Origin: Gnetum montanum
Lineage: Eukaryota > Streptophyta > Gnetopsida > Gnetales > Gnetaceae
NCBI GenBank assembly: GCA_015680685.1
Contig: MNCI01018082.1
Location: 251,534 to 315,533, forward strand
Reading direction: 5' to 3'
Length of the DNA stretch: 64,000 nucleotides
Shown: positions 21,431 through 32,592 of the stretch, piece by piece
Position numbering within the stretch: position 1 is the stretch's first letter
Layout: every line of letters begins with the position of its first letter
The notes under the pieces: model-generated
The model's database searches: none
What the model was told of the DNA's origin: nothing
The model's input: only the letters and a program-made list of their open reading frames with translations
Position numbers and translations under genes: made by a program

Positions 21431-22898
21431 CAAATTTCATTGATGAATCTTTTTTCAGATTTTGCAGATGCTAGGGAATTTCCCACCAGCCATGTCAATT
21501 ACTGTAGAAAACTGTAGAAAATAGGCCCAGTTATTGTGGAAAATGAGCAAGTACTTACTTAACCAACCTGTTTTATTGAGACAAGGTTAGTATGATGAAA
21601 TGATAAATTTAGTTAATTATTACAAACTCTAGTACAATAACAAAAGGGAAGAAGAAGGTAAGCAGACCTGCAGAAACTTCAAGCATCCAAAGTAGATTGG
21701 AAAGCAAATCATGTCTACTATTTATCACCATGCAATTGCACAATGCTACCTGCATTAGTAGCATTACTTATATGAATAATTGTATACAAAAGCTTAAACC
21801 TTTTGTTTGGACCTATAGACATATCAGGAATCCTGCCAAGTGCCAAATTCTTTCATGACTCTTTCCATCACTCATTTTCTCTATCATGCCCCTATTATAT
21901 GATTTTGACCAAGAACATGACCTATGCATGCAATGAATTGGTTTCTTTCAAGTGAAGGAGGATTTGTGATTCAAAACTTGTTTAGGTACATGAGTATATG
22001 TATAGGCTGGGACGGATAGGGACATGAATTAAAATGTAATAAAATATTTAAATTATATTTTTTTATTCCAAAATAAGATTTTCCATACTAAGTTATGTAA
22101 CATATAACACACAAATAATTTTGTATTTTAAATTTATAACATATTATTTAAATTTAAATTTAAATTAAAAATACCATAGAAAATCTCATGCACTTCTTCT
22201 TCATACTCCTGCTTCCAATGCGCAGTATATGCGCAATTTTTTTTTTACGATTCTCAAATCCCCAGCACATAGAATACACTTTTCTGACTCCCATTACTCA
22301 TTCTCCTCATGGCGTATTTCCCCCATTTTGATCATGGCTATTGAACGAGCCTTTCATCAGGTGATGACTTTACAATGGCTCTTCCAGCACTTGAATTGTC
22401 TCTCCTACTCTATCTACAAGTGAGATCTATATCTTTTGTATCACTGTCCCACCACTCATCCTCGTTGTCTCATCATGCTTTTTTCATCTCATCATGCTTT
22501 TTTCATGTCAATCAGGTTTGGTAGATCACGTTTCAAAGATTGGTAATACTAAGGTTATTCACCAAAATTAATAAAAAATTTTATTAAGATCACGGTCCAG
22601 TGATCTATGGAATATCTTTTCTTTTTTTCTTTTTCAACTCCCTTGTATCGGCAAGGTAGCAAGGTTTTGAATATCTTTAGAATATCAAAATTCTATAAAT
22701 AGTTATTTATTAAGTTAAAATATTTTATAAATTTCTTTTTGATGGGGAGGTTAATTATTAGTTGGCTAGACAATGTCATAAAAAATAAATAATTATTATT
22801 ATGCTGGGCTAAGAGATCAACTAGCTGTACTTTTTTTCAACATGAAATTCTACGAGATTTCATTAATTTGAAAAAGAAAAAAATTCTTTTGGGCTATC

Positions 22899-22922
22899 AT
22901 ATATATATATATATATATATAA
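22899..22922. repeat. (AT)n microsatellite
   Basis: An uninterrupted run of AT dinucleotides, about twelve units. Confidence 0.95.
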
Positions 22923-23939
22923 CTGAACCAGTATATATTCAAATAATTTAAAAACAATCTTGAAAGGTTAACATCGTGAAAACATCAAATTTTGATAGAA
23001 TGTGTGTAGCTTTGCATGGATTAGACATATAATGAAAGACTAGGAAAGGTTCTCACCTTGGTAAAAGTTTACATAATGTTTTGATACTTTGCTGAAAAGT
23101 ACTGCTGGTTTCACTTCACTAAGGTACAGCTTTACTTTAGTAAATCTAAGATGCATGAAATTAGTATGCAACCTAGTGTAACAATGCTATAGAAGATAAA
23201 CAACAAATTATTACTCAAAATTTGGAAATGATTTCTGAATGGAAGCATAAACACAAAGAAATACAAGGAAGCTAAAGAGTTGGATGACAAAAAAAATAGT
23301 AATGATGTATAGACATAATAACATTAAGAAAGGTCTCCTCCATATTATAAACATCATAAAATAATATCAAAAATAAGTAAAGCTATAATGACATAAAAAT
23401 AACTTGGAGAATGGGTTACACAATTTAAAAAGGATCTATGAAAATCTAAAATCTAAATTGAAGCAAGTACAATACAATATGATTGCCAAGTAAGAATGAA
23501 TTAATATTGATGTAATTTCATAGTGTGTTGAAGCTTTAGTTAACTTGGTATAGGAACATAAGATAAAAAAAGAATAGAGTTTTAAATCTTTGATTTCTTA
23601 AGTTGATAAATATCATAAAAGATACAGTCCACCTCTTAGTCTTTCCAAGTACAATCTTAATTACCATTTCTATTGTATGGTACTCAAAAATAATAAACCA
23701 TATTTTAATATCATGAAATTTAGTGATGTAATAGCTTGAGACAAAGTTTGGTACAATTTGAAAGGATAAAAAACTTGGGTGTATGAGAATCTCATAAAAT
23801 AAAAGCTTGTAAAGAAAATGAAAGATTGGGAAAAGGCAAAAGTTGCATCTAACCTAGGTTAGATAAAGCATTTTAAAAAATGTGAAACACTTAAGCTATG
23901 GATCATTTCACTGCATGATACTATTTTGTTAAAAACCAA

Positions 23940-24740
23940 ATATTTTGTAATAGAATTTTGATTTGTTAGGAGAATAAGAGTTACTAATATTAATAAATGG
24001 TAGAAATCATTGAGAGAGCTAATCAAGTAGACGGTTTTAATAGATAATTGTGGAGTGATTTTGTCTAAAACCTACTTAATACCTTGCCTTGACTTGGTTA
24101 ATTTCAACCCAAGAATTGATTCTCTTTTCTAGAAGACTATTTAACCATCGCAAAAATATTACTCACAAGGATCATTTGATAATTGTTCACATTATTTCTA
24201 TCTCCCTTTTTATATATCAAGATAGCCTAATTAGTTTTTCAATGTTAATCTAATCTTTGATCTATTGTTGAATTTAACTTATGCCAAATTTTTCTATGAA
24301 TAGCAAGTTCTATCCACTTACATAATTTTGCATATTAGCCATATGAATTTATAGCTTTGCTAAATGCTAGCTATAAGACCCTTTTTAAAAAACTTGCTTA
24401 ACACCTTGGCTTCACCTAGTTAATTTTTGCCCAAGAACTAATTCTCTTTTCTAAAAGAGTGTCCAACCTTTGCAAAAATATTACTTAGAATGATCATTTG
24501 ATAATTTTTAAAATTATATTTATCCTCCTTTTTATATAGTAAGATAGCCTTATTAATTTTCTAATCCTTGATTCATTGTTGAATTTCATCTATATCAAAT
24601 ACTTCTATAAATAGTACGTCCTATTCACTTTAATAATTCTATATATAGGCCATCTAAATTTATAGCTTTGCCAAATGGTAGCTTTTTAATACAGCTAGTG
24701 AAATTTTCAAAATTAAATTAGAGAGATGCTTGTTGTACAA
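23940..24740 (-). pseudogene. LINE reverse transcriptase fragment (fingers region), tandemly duplicated
   Basis: On the minus strand both halves encode variants of AILIYKKGD, NNYQMILVSNIFA and LLEKRINSWVEINQVKARY. The copy nearer 23940 continues into VGFRQNHSTI. These match non-LTR reverse transcriptases (family: TPIYKKGDxxDxxNYRxIxLxxxxxKxFxxLLExRI...QAGFRxxxSTxDH). Frames are broken by stops. The fragment could belong to the same family, or even the same broken copy, as 19470-20080, which encodes the later part of the enzyme on the same strand. Confidence 0.75.
24071..24692. repeat. Tandem duplication of about 310 bp within the LINE fragment
   Basis: 24071-24385 and 24386-24692 align throughout, for example 'acttggttaattt...cccaagaa-t-attctcttttcta' and 'tttatagctttgc-aaatg-tagct'. 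Divergence is considerable, so the duplication is old. Confidence 0.82.
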
Positions 24741-24784
24741 AATATCAAGAGAATTATCATATTTACTTGTAAATAGCTTATTGT

Positions 24785-24802
24785 AAAACAAGCAAATATC
24801 TT
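24785..24802. repeat. Left target-site duplication of the LINE
   Basis: AAAACAAGCAAATATCTT matches 30037-30054 exactly. The first bases merge with the A-tail at the right end, so the duplication is at least 14 bp. Confidence 0.9.
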
Positions 24803-24829
24803 GATTACTTCAAATGAAGGAGAGGGTTA

Positions 24830-25803
24830 GGAGTTTCAAAATGCAGCTGCTATGAGAGGGCACCCAAGCACACACGACACCACCAGCAAACAAGGTGGTC
24901 CAGGTCACCACTAAGACGCAGGTGGCGGCGGGACCCCTAGCGCGCATTGTGACCCAGGCCAACGCGATGAACACCGGGGGGAGGACGGGCTGGAGGACCC
25001 GTAGGTTGTTCTCACAGGTTTCGGGGAGTTCACTAGCTACTTGCGGGAGGGGACGGTGATACGGGTCAAGGTCGAACGAGGGCACGCTGGCATGGTTGGA
25101 GTGTAGCCTGATCAGCAAGTTTGTGTCTAAGGGCACGCGGCCACGAATGGATTTGATTAGGAGGTGGGTCTGATTTGTTTGGGGGATGGATATGGTGACA
25201 GTCAAGTGCTTGGCAGACGATCGTCTCCTGTTTGGCTTCACCTCAGCAACGAATAGGGAACATATCCTGGTCGAGGGACCTTGGTTCTACGGGGCGTAGG
25301 GATTGGGGTTGGCACCGTGGTGCCCAGGAGCACACCGCGATAAAGACCTGTTTGAATGGGCACTGGTCTAGGTTAGGTTGCATAGTCTACCCCTGGAATA
25401 TTGGTCAGTGGACTTCCTGCAATCAGTGGTCGCGTTATTCGGCAAGTTTATTAAATTTGACCAGTTCTCCAAGGCGATGGATCGTTTGGGATTTGTGCAG
25501 TTCTGTGTGTGGCGGTCCCTAAGCCTCGCAGACCGTGTGGAGGAACTAGTGTTGGACACTGACCTTAGAGAAGAGTGGGTCAGACTAGATTACCACATTT
25601 CGGGGTCAGAGCAGCCCAAAATCCCTGTAGGCGGTTCAGAGATGCCTTTCGAGAGCGGGCGGGTGGTCACCTAGCAGGTGCCCAAGGTGGGTCACCCTGG
25701 GAGAATCTACGCCTGGCACAAGACCATGCAACTATTCATCGATTTGGGAGTGCAACCCACACTCTGGGAGGTTTACAAAAGACGTTCGTCTGTGTCACCA
25801 TGA
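24830..25803 (+). pseudogene. LINE ORF1 with DUF4283-like domain (decayed)
   Basis: The frame ending in the TGA at 25801-25803 encodes, from about 25150, RMDLIRRWV, LADDRLLFGFTSATNREHIL, VEGPWFYGA, VRLHSLPLEYWSVDFLQSV and DRLGFVQFCVW. This is the pattern of the DUF4283 domain found at the N-terminus of plant LINE ORF1 proteins, which bind the element's RNA. Upstream (24830-25140) the frame reads through Gly, Thr and Arg-rich sequence. In-frame stops are TAG at several places, plus TGA near 25076 and 25169. The TGA overlaps the ATG of ORF2 by ATGA. Confidence 0.75.
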
Positions 25804-26480
25804 AAATACTTTCTTGGAATTGTCGGGAACAGGGTACCCCGTACAAACAACATACCTTGAAATAAAATTCCGGGAGATGGAAGCCCAGGTGATGCAGTGG
25901 GCAGGATGGTGGTGGCACCTCGTGCCTAGTAGGGGATAGGCTGGTGACCTTACGATCCTTACCAGGCTAGACTCACACTTGTTCGATGCATTGGACTAGT
26001 GCATAATGGTGCACCTGCTGGGTCTGGACGTCTAGGTCACCAACGTCTATGGGGCCCAGGTGTGGCAAGACCTCATCAGGGAGTTATCTCGGGTGGCAGG
26101 CCTTATCCCTCGTGGGCACCGTTGGCTCCTCATCGGGGATTTTAATCAACGTCTCTATAATTGGGAGAAGATTAGGTATGCAGCTTCGAAGCCCCAAGGG
26201 GCGACCGAGTGCCTGGAGCTACTGTAGAGTGCTGGCCTCACTGACTTGGAAATCGTCAGCTACAGGTACACCTAGAGCAACAGAAGGAAGGGCGCGACCA
26301 AGGTGTAGTCCTGCATTGATCGGGTATGGGTCAATGATGTGCTCCTATTAGACTGGGATGTCCACGTGTATGGGAAAGACCAGGTGGCCTCAGATCACCA
26401 ACCCATCCTATGTCACCTAGAGACTAAAGTGTCTAGGACTCCATGCCCAATCCGATTCGAATGAACTTGGCTGACCAAAC
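25800..26480 (+). pseudogene. LINE ORF2 endonuclease domain (decayed)
   Basis: It starts at the ATG at 25800 with MKILSWNCREQG (family: MKxLxWNCRGLG). GDFNQRLYNWEK at 26135-26170 holds the catalytic GDFN box, and SCIDRVWVND and SDHQPI near 26310-26410 are the closing motifs of the exonuclease/endonuclease/phosphatase fold. A frameshift lies near 25862 and TAG stops recur. The enzyme nicks target DNA to prime reverse transcription. Confidence 0.85.
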
Positions 26481-27039
26481 CCTCGTTGGGAGAATTGGTC
26501 CAGTCTATTTGGCAAGGGTACAATGACACAAAGGAGCCACGTGACTTCCTCAAGCACGGGCTCAGGACCCTCGAGCGCCAGATCAAGGCCCTCGCCACGG
26601 TGGATAAGTACAGTTTCAAGGGCTATCGGCGGTAGCTACAATCTCAACTGTAGAACATCCAGACCCAACAGGAACATGGTGCCGATCTGGCCCAAGAGGA
26701 ACTCGCCCTCTTGGCTGAGATGTAGACCCTACAATGCGAAGAGGAGGAATACTAGTGCTAGTGGGCTTGTGTTTGGTGGCTCTAGGCTGGTGACTACCAT
26801 ACAAAATTCTTCTTTGCTACAGAAAAGGCACATCGTGGGACCTACCATCAACTCCAACGGATGCTACACAGCCTAAGGTAGGGGGAACAACCCCACTCAA
26901 TGGCCGGCCTAGATAAACTACTACAATACTGGCAACAGGTGTGGCAATGGCAACCAACGGAACCCATATCAGTCACTATCCCACGAATACTCACTGCCAC
27001 CGATAACCAGCGTCTCATGTAACCCTTCTCACGTGCTGA

Positions 27040-28000
27040 ACTCTAGATCGCGTTGTAGGCCATGCTAACAAATAAAGCCTTGAGGCCTGATGGATGGCCC
27101 ATCGATCTTTTTGCGAGTTCGAGGACTTACTCGGCCCTAATCTGCTAGATGCATTCAACTGTATGCTCGCATGGAAACAAGTACGGAAGGAAATCAACTG
27201 TTCCAGGGTAGTCCTGCTTCCGAGGACAATTAACCCCATATCTCCTGGGAAATTTCATCCCATTGGCATTTGCAACTCACTCCTACGGCTCTTCTCATGG
27301 ATGGTGGTTGCCAGAATGATACCCCTCATGTTGCACCTAGTGGGACAAAACCAAGTCACATTCATCAAAGGTCGTTACATACAAGATCAGGTGCTACTCC
27401 TGTAGGAAGTCCAGCACTCTCTCAAAGCAGCCAGATTCCTTGGGCTTTGCATTAAATTGAACATCACTAAAGCCTACGACTCTATTAGCTGGGTGGCACT
27501 GAGGAAGGTAGTACAGGAAAAAGGGTTCACTAATTCGTTCATTGACTTATTATGCCTTCAAGTACAGAAGGGAGGATGGTACTTGCTGGATATCGATGGC
27601 CATCTTTGGGGGTTCCACGGGACTGGCCGCGGGCTTAGGCAGGGGGACCCCCTCTCCCCACTCCTCTTCCTCCTGGTGATGGACCTCATGCAAACTTATT
27701 GTGCCGAGGAGGATGTCTGTTTCCTAACCACCCACTATGCAGATGACACGATGGTTTTTACCCACACCACTATTCCATAGGCCTGGGCACTTTTGAGGGC
27801 GCTAGACCAAATGAAGCGCGAAGTGGGGTTGACCCCCAACCTCGGGAAGTCTGCACTCTACCTCACTCATACCCACCCTATGGTTTGCAACAAGGTCATT
27901 TGGATACGGGGGATTCTACCAGGGGTAGAGGAGGACACGTACCTGGGCATTCCCATGCATAATTGGCATCGACAACGAACCTGGCAGATGTTGGAGATGA
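27040..28000 (+). pseudogene. LINE ORF2 reverse transcriptase domain (decayed)
   Basis: In order: a KALRPDGWP box near 27075, HPIGICNSLLRLFSWMVVAR near 27257-27315, NQVTFIKGRYIQDQ near 27350, ITKAYDSISW near 27460, GLRQGDPLSPLLFLLVMDL near 27630-27690, and the catalytic box YADD at 27736-27747, followed by LGIPM. All are standard L1-clade reverse transcriptase motifs, and the catalytic YADD is intact. Frameshifts lie near 27110 and TAG stops near 27405 and 27778. Confidence 0.92.
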
Positions 28001-28529
28001 ACCTCCAAAAACGCACGACACACTAGGCAGACATGTTTCTATATCAAAAAGGGAAAATTGTGCTAGCGGAGATGGTGTTGGCTACCGTAGTGAGATTCGT
28101 GGTGTCCATGGCCACCCCTCCTTCTGGAGTCATGCAGAAAATCAATGTGACCATTCGGGATTTTGTATGGTCGGGGGACAAGGATGGGCCGAAAATGCAT
28201 CTGGTGTCCTGGGACATGACGGTGCACCCCTCACCGACAAGGGGTGTGGGCATTTTGTTGTTTTCCATGGAAGTTGCAATGGGCAGGTAGAGACTCCTAC
28301 ATCGATTTTCTCTGACATCAGATGACCCACCCCAATGGGTGCAGATCGTGCTAAGAAAATACCATCCCTAGGTGGTGGCCAGGATGGATTCCCTAGTGTG
28401 GCGCTAGCTGTGGACGCACATAAGCACACTCACGAATGCAACTGAGGTAATCCTACATCCCCAACAGCTTCTCTAGCATCAATTCCCGATAGACCCCGAT
28501 GGATGCACCTTTGGAAAGGCATCTTACAT

Positions 28530-28990
28530 GAAAAAAACAAAACCTTCAAGTGGCTCATCATGCATCAAGCGCTCTCTGTTCGTGAGTGGCTAAGAGCACA
28601 TGGCATGGTCATCGATACCACCTGCCCATTGTGCAATCAGTGCATTGATATGCTTTAACATTTTATGCATGGGTGCCATGTGGTCAGGCACTTATGGCAT
28701 ACGGTCGACCTTGCCCCACTCGAGTACTCGGGAAACTCGCTAATGCTGGTGACGCTATGGACCCTCTGGCATGCCAAAAATGACTGGGTCTTTAAAGGAA
28801 TGGATCTGCCCCAAATTACCGCACTGGCCTTCCAATTTCGCAAACTCTGGGGGGAAATAATGGAGGTCATGGGTATGAGCGCCTTCCTTGAGCCACCCGC
28901 TACCAAACTCCAACAGCAACCAGAGTTATGGCGATGGGTCATGTGGATGGGATGGACCACGATGGTGCAGCGCATCACAGCTGGAGCTTG
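28530..28990 (+). pseudogene. LINE ORF2 C-terminal zf-RVT domain (decayed)
   Basis: The segment encodes FKWLIMHQALSVREWLRAHG followed by CPLCNQCIDML, HFMHGC and VRHLW. This is the Cys/His block (CPLC...H...C...W) known as zf-RVT at the end of plant LINE ORF2 proteins. A TAA interrupts it at the base before the CFH part. Upstream 28030-28290 is the linker with KINVTIRDFVWSG and WDMTVHP. Confidence 0.85.
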
Positions 28991-28999
28991 ACGTTTAGC

Positions 29000-30030
29000 C
29001 ATTTTATACGAACTGGAGAGGGGAGACCACTGTGTTCAGGGGACATCAGATTCTGGTAATCGTCGAGGCTTTGGCCATGGCGATTGGTGCACCTGCCACG
29101 GGGGACCAGATACCCCTGGTCATGGGATCCTAGGCTGTGGCGGCCAATTTCTTCCCTGGCCCCATTCCCTAGACGGCAAGCGGGCACATTCAGGGGATAG
29201 CCCTCCCGACCAAGTGGGGCGCTGTGGTGGCACTGGTGAAGTGTTGTTTCATCCAGTCGGGCTCGCATCACAAGATCTATGGGGTACATTTTATGTTTCT
29301 CTAGAGAATGCGGGCCAAGACTCCTGTCAACCTTCCACAATTTCTTTGGGCATCCTTACAACGTTGGTGCCTTGGTAGATACCCTTGGGTGATCCGTGCC
29401 CTCTAGTAGGCTAGCATCCTGATCCTAATGCTTCGGCCATAGCCTCAACTGGCACAGGGGTACCAACGATGGTAGTGGTGGCCTGGTTCCCAAGCGGGGA
29501 GCTCCATGGTCTCTGGCTCGATCATGCCCCCCAGGGACCTGCAGGAGACCAGGGGCATGTAGGACAGGCTGCCATAGGCCCAACGACAACACCGGGGGAA
29601 GCTTCCAGACATTTCACCGCTTCCCCCGCAACCATTCAGCCAGATGCTACTCTAGATCAAAAATGTTATAAGAGATCACATGATAGGCATTGCCCAAATA
29701 ATTGAGGAAAATCGAAGGTGACTGGCAGCATACCCCGGGGGAGCTAATTTCGAGACTGCAAACCTCTGAAGAAAGTAGGGGCTCTAACCCTCCCCCCAGC
29801 TAACCACTAACGTGTTGGTGGGGGGCCTGGGGCTGCCCTAGTCGATCTGGCATTTTGGGTAGGGGACTGGGTGTGGGGCATGCGGGCTGTTGGCGGTGAT
29901 GACCGTGGCGGGTATAGTCCGCATGGGGTCCCAAATTGGGGTCCACGGTCAGTGTGGGGCCAGCTACTCTGGCATGCGCTATACTGATGTATATCCTTCT
30001 TTTTGGGAATACAATTAGCTTGATTTTTTC
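29000..30030 (+). other. 3' region of the LINE, function not recognised
   Basis: About 1 kb of GC-rich sequence between the zf-RVT domain and the A-tail. Frames are broken and I recognise no RNase H or other domain. It may be the rest of ORF2 plus the 3' UTR. Confidence 0.55.
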
Positions 30031-30036
30031 CAAAAA

Positions 30037-30054
30037 AAAACAAGCAAATATCTT
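30037..30054. repeat. Right target-site duplication of the LINE
   Basis: AAAACAAGCAAATATCTT follows the A-run and equals 24785-24802. Confidence 0.9.
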
Positions 30055-31382
30055 TTAAAAAAATTTAAATGATGAATAGGCTTTACAATGAAAACACTAC
30101 CAAGACCATCAAGGTTATTTTTTAATGGTGTAAGTAAAATATTCTTATTGCCTCTAGATAAATTTCATCCTCTTGATTTTAATCAAGAATTTATATGCCT
30201 TAAATAAACTTTGTATATAGCTCTTGTTCACATTTTTTGGATTTTGTCTATCTTACTTGCAATCCTCATCAAACCAAGTCTTTTAAGTACCTTGTTGTTG
30301 TGAATGCATAACTTGGTTATTATAAGCAAAATTTGTTCAAGCTTCTTATGTTTTCTTTAAAGATTTCATTTGTTATGTGCTACATCCATTTTTTTTCTTA
30401 ACTTCTATGGTGATTTTGTATTGTAAATTTTTTTTTGTTCTTGTTTTTCATTATCTAAGAAGAAATTTTAATTTTCAATAAACAATCTAAATAATGATGA
30501 TAAGATTTCACTAAACCCTCTCTAACTTTCAACTTCTTAATAAATTCAATGTCTTCATAAGAACATATAAGCAAACAAATGCAAGAGTTAGCTTGAGTTC
30601 ATGTGAAAGAAAATGAGGAAGATTGAGAAAACCCAGTAAGGTCATTGTAGATGAGAAGATCAAAATTTTTAGTCCATTCTATTCATTCTATTAGTTATTA
30701 ATCCATCTTATTACTAATGTTATTTACAAAATGTCGTGTTCAATAGTGATCTTCAATAATTTTTATTCTACCAACTTTATGTTTCCACTAAATAATTTCT
30801 ATTTATTGTAAACCTAGTTGTCACAACCTACAAATATACATAAATTTAATCATTTAATTTAATATTAATGATTAATTATTTAATGCTATCTGATACATTT
30901 TAAGAGCTTAGGTTATTATTATTACTATTGTTGTTGATAGTTTCTTACATAAGTAAATGCAATATGCTTAGAATATTTTGTTAAACTTTTGTATCCTCTA
31001 TTTCACTACTATTTAAGCTCAGTCATAGATCTTTTGAATATTGTATAATTAAATATTAAACTTCAATTAACCTAGAAATTTCTTTATTAGTTATTATGTC
31101 TTTACAAGTATTTGAATATGTATATTTCATTCTTTTACATCTTTAGTTATGTATATTCAATATTTATTATGCACATTCAGTGATACATATTTATACTTTA
31201 TTATGCACATTTAGTTATGCACCTTTTATTCTTATTATGCATATGTGATTATATAATACTCTATTTATGGAGTAATTTCAAACCATAACCATACCCAAAA
31301 CATATCCATTATTACTTTTTGTAGTTAAACTAAAATTTGAAGTTTATTTTTAATTATAATTGAATAGTTCATAAACTAGTTT
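30055..31382. other. AT-rich intergenic DNA
   Basis: No gene recognised. Around 31100-31240 the phrase 'tatgcacatt-agt-atgca' recurs loosely. Confidence 0.5.
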
Positions 31383-31576
31383 TGTTAAGGAAGTACCTTA
31401 GGAATGGATGATAGCTCGCTTTCTTCCATTCCTCCCCTTATAAATAGGTTGTGACCTTAGATATGTCTCATCATAGTTTGTAAAAGGGTTTTGGGTGTGA
31501 TGGGTTAAGCAAAGAAAAAATAAATTAAGAGCATTATGTAGAAAATGAAGATGCTAAAAAGATTTTGGAAGCTCTG
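31383..31576 (+). repeat. Possible left part of an LTR interrupted by the gag-only gypsy element
   Basis: TGTTAAGGAAG at 31383 could be an LTR start. A TATA box (CTTATAAATAGG) lies at 31436-31447. The sequence stops at the gypsy insertion and appears to resume at 38766. After about 470 bp more, a TGGTAGTGAGAGCC motif at 39238-39251 resembles a copia primer binding site. The partner LTR was not found. Confidence 0.35.
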
Positions 31577-32580
31577 TGATGAGTGGCGAGGTATTCCCTA
31601 CGCCCAACCATACAAATCACAAACGTTCGTGCACAATCCGATCAAATTCCGTGGATGGGGCTAGTTGTTGCATCTAAATTGTTATGCCTTGATTGCAGTT
31701 CGCTATCTTCCCACTTGGACTAGTGATAGCTTTTTCACATATGGTTTAGTCTAGAGTGAGGAATATGATAATTGATGTTGTTTTGACCTTATGTTACTCC
31801 TAATGATAATAGAGAAATCAATTACTTAGTCTAATTAACAACATAAAGTAAAGTCTAAACTAGCCTACGGGCAATGAGTGTCCATTCCTAGCTTGTTGTA
31901 CACATCCTGAACCCATGTACCCACTACTATGATTACCAAGCACTATGCTACTGGGCAAACCAAGCAATAACACTGCTAGGATTACCAAGAGAATATGTGT
32001 TTTCACTCGAAACCAGTCATGCTCATTTTGCTAATTCATTAACATGCATAGAAACATAAATATTAACTAAGTACATGAAATATAAATTGCATTAAAAGTA
32101 AATTTAATCTAAGTCAAAGTGCTACAATGAATAAGAATCAATCTCGATCTTATTGTTGTTCATGGAATGTGTCTAGGTACATTGCCACTTAAGTAAGATG
32201 CTATACAACTAACTTAGATCCACACTACGGGCACTCACTAATTATTCTCTATGATTATGAAATAAAACTGTAAGAGTTTAGCTACACTATTGACCAAAGA
32301 ACTGCATAAACATGACTAAGAGTGTGTATTTATAGATTTTATTGCTAGGCTGCATCGATAGGGCCTTGTTGATGCATGAAATGATGAGTCAACGGGGCTG
32401 TGTAGATAGGGCCTCATCGACACAACTAACCACATCGACGAGGCCTCATCGACACAACCTTGTCATCAAAGCCTTAACATTGGAGACTTGTTATTAGGGC
32501 TAGGACATCGAAGCTAAGATATTGAAGCCAACCAAAAATTTGACTTTTTATCAAATAACCAGCCAACTGATGACTCATCA
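31577..32580 (-). repeat. 3' LTR of the gag-only element
   Basis: 1004 bp, aligned end to end with 37755-38760. A minus-strand TATA box (TATAAATA) lies at 32327-32334. Multiple substitutions separate the two LTRs. Confidence 0.93.
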
Positions 32581-32592
32581 TACCCCCACAAC
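32581..32592 (-). other. Polypurine tract of the gag-only element
   Basis: The minus strand reads GTTGTGGGGGTA immediately before the 3' LTR. Confidence 0.85.

Larger units (their letters stand above)
20888..23939. other. AT-rich intergenic DNA with small repeats
   Basis: No gene is recognised. It contains a 47-bp tandem duplication (21336-21430) and an (AT)n microsatellite (22899-22922). Sequence around 22190-22520 is more mixed in composition but holds no identifiable frame. Confidence 0.5.
24803..30040 (+). mobile_element. LINE (L1-type non-LTR retrotransposon), near full length, decayed frames
   Basis: A GC-rich 5.2-kb block stands out sharply from the AT-rich background and is bounded by an exact target duplication. 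It has the L1 layout: ORF1 with a DUF4283-like domain, ORF2 with apurinic-type endonuclease, reverse transcriptase and a C-terminal zf-RVT domain, a long 3' region, and an A-run at 30031-30040. Nearly all stops in the frames are TAG. The perfect duplication suggests an insertion that is younger than the number of stops would imply, or rapid decay by C-to-T change. Confidence 0.93.

Noticed and set aside
24810-25241. 143-codon minus-strand frame in the GC-rich block
   Set aside because: It is antisense to LINE ORF1. Several similar antisense frames occur through the LINE because of its GC-rich composition.
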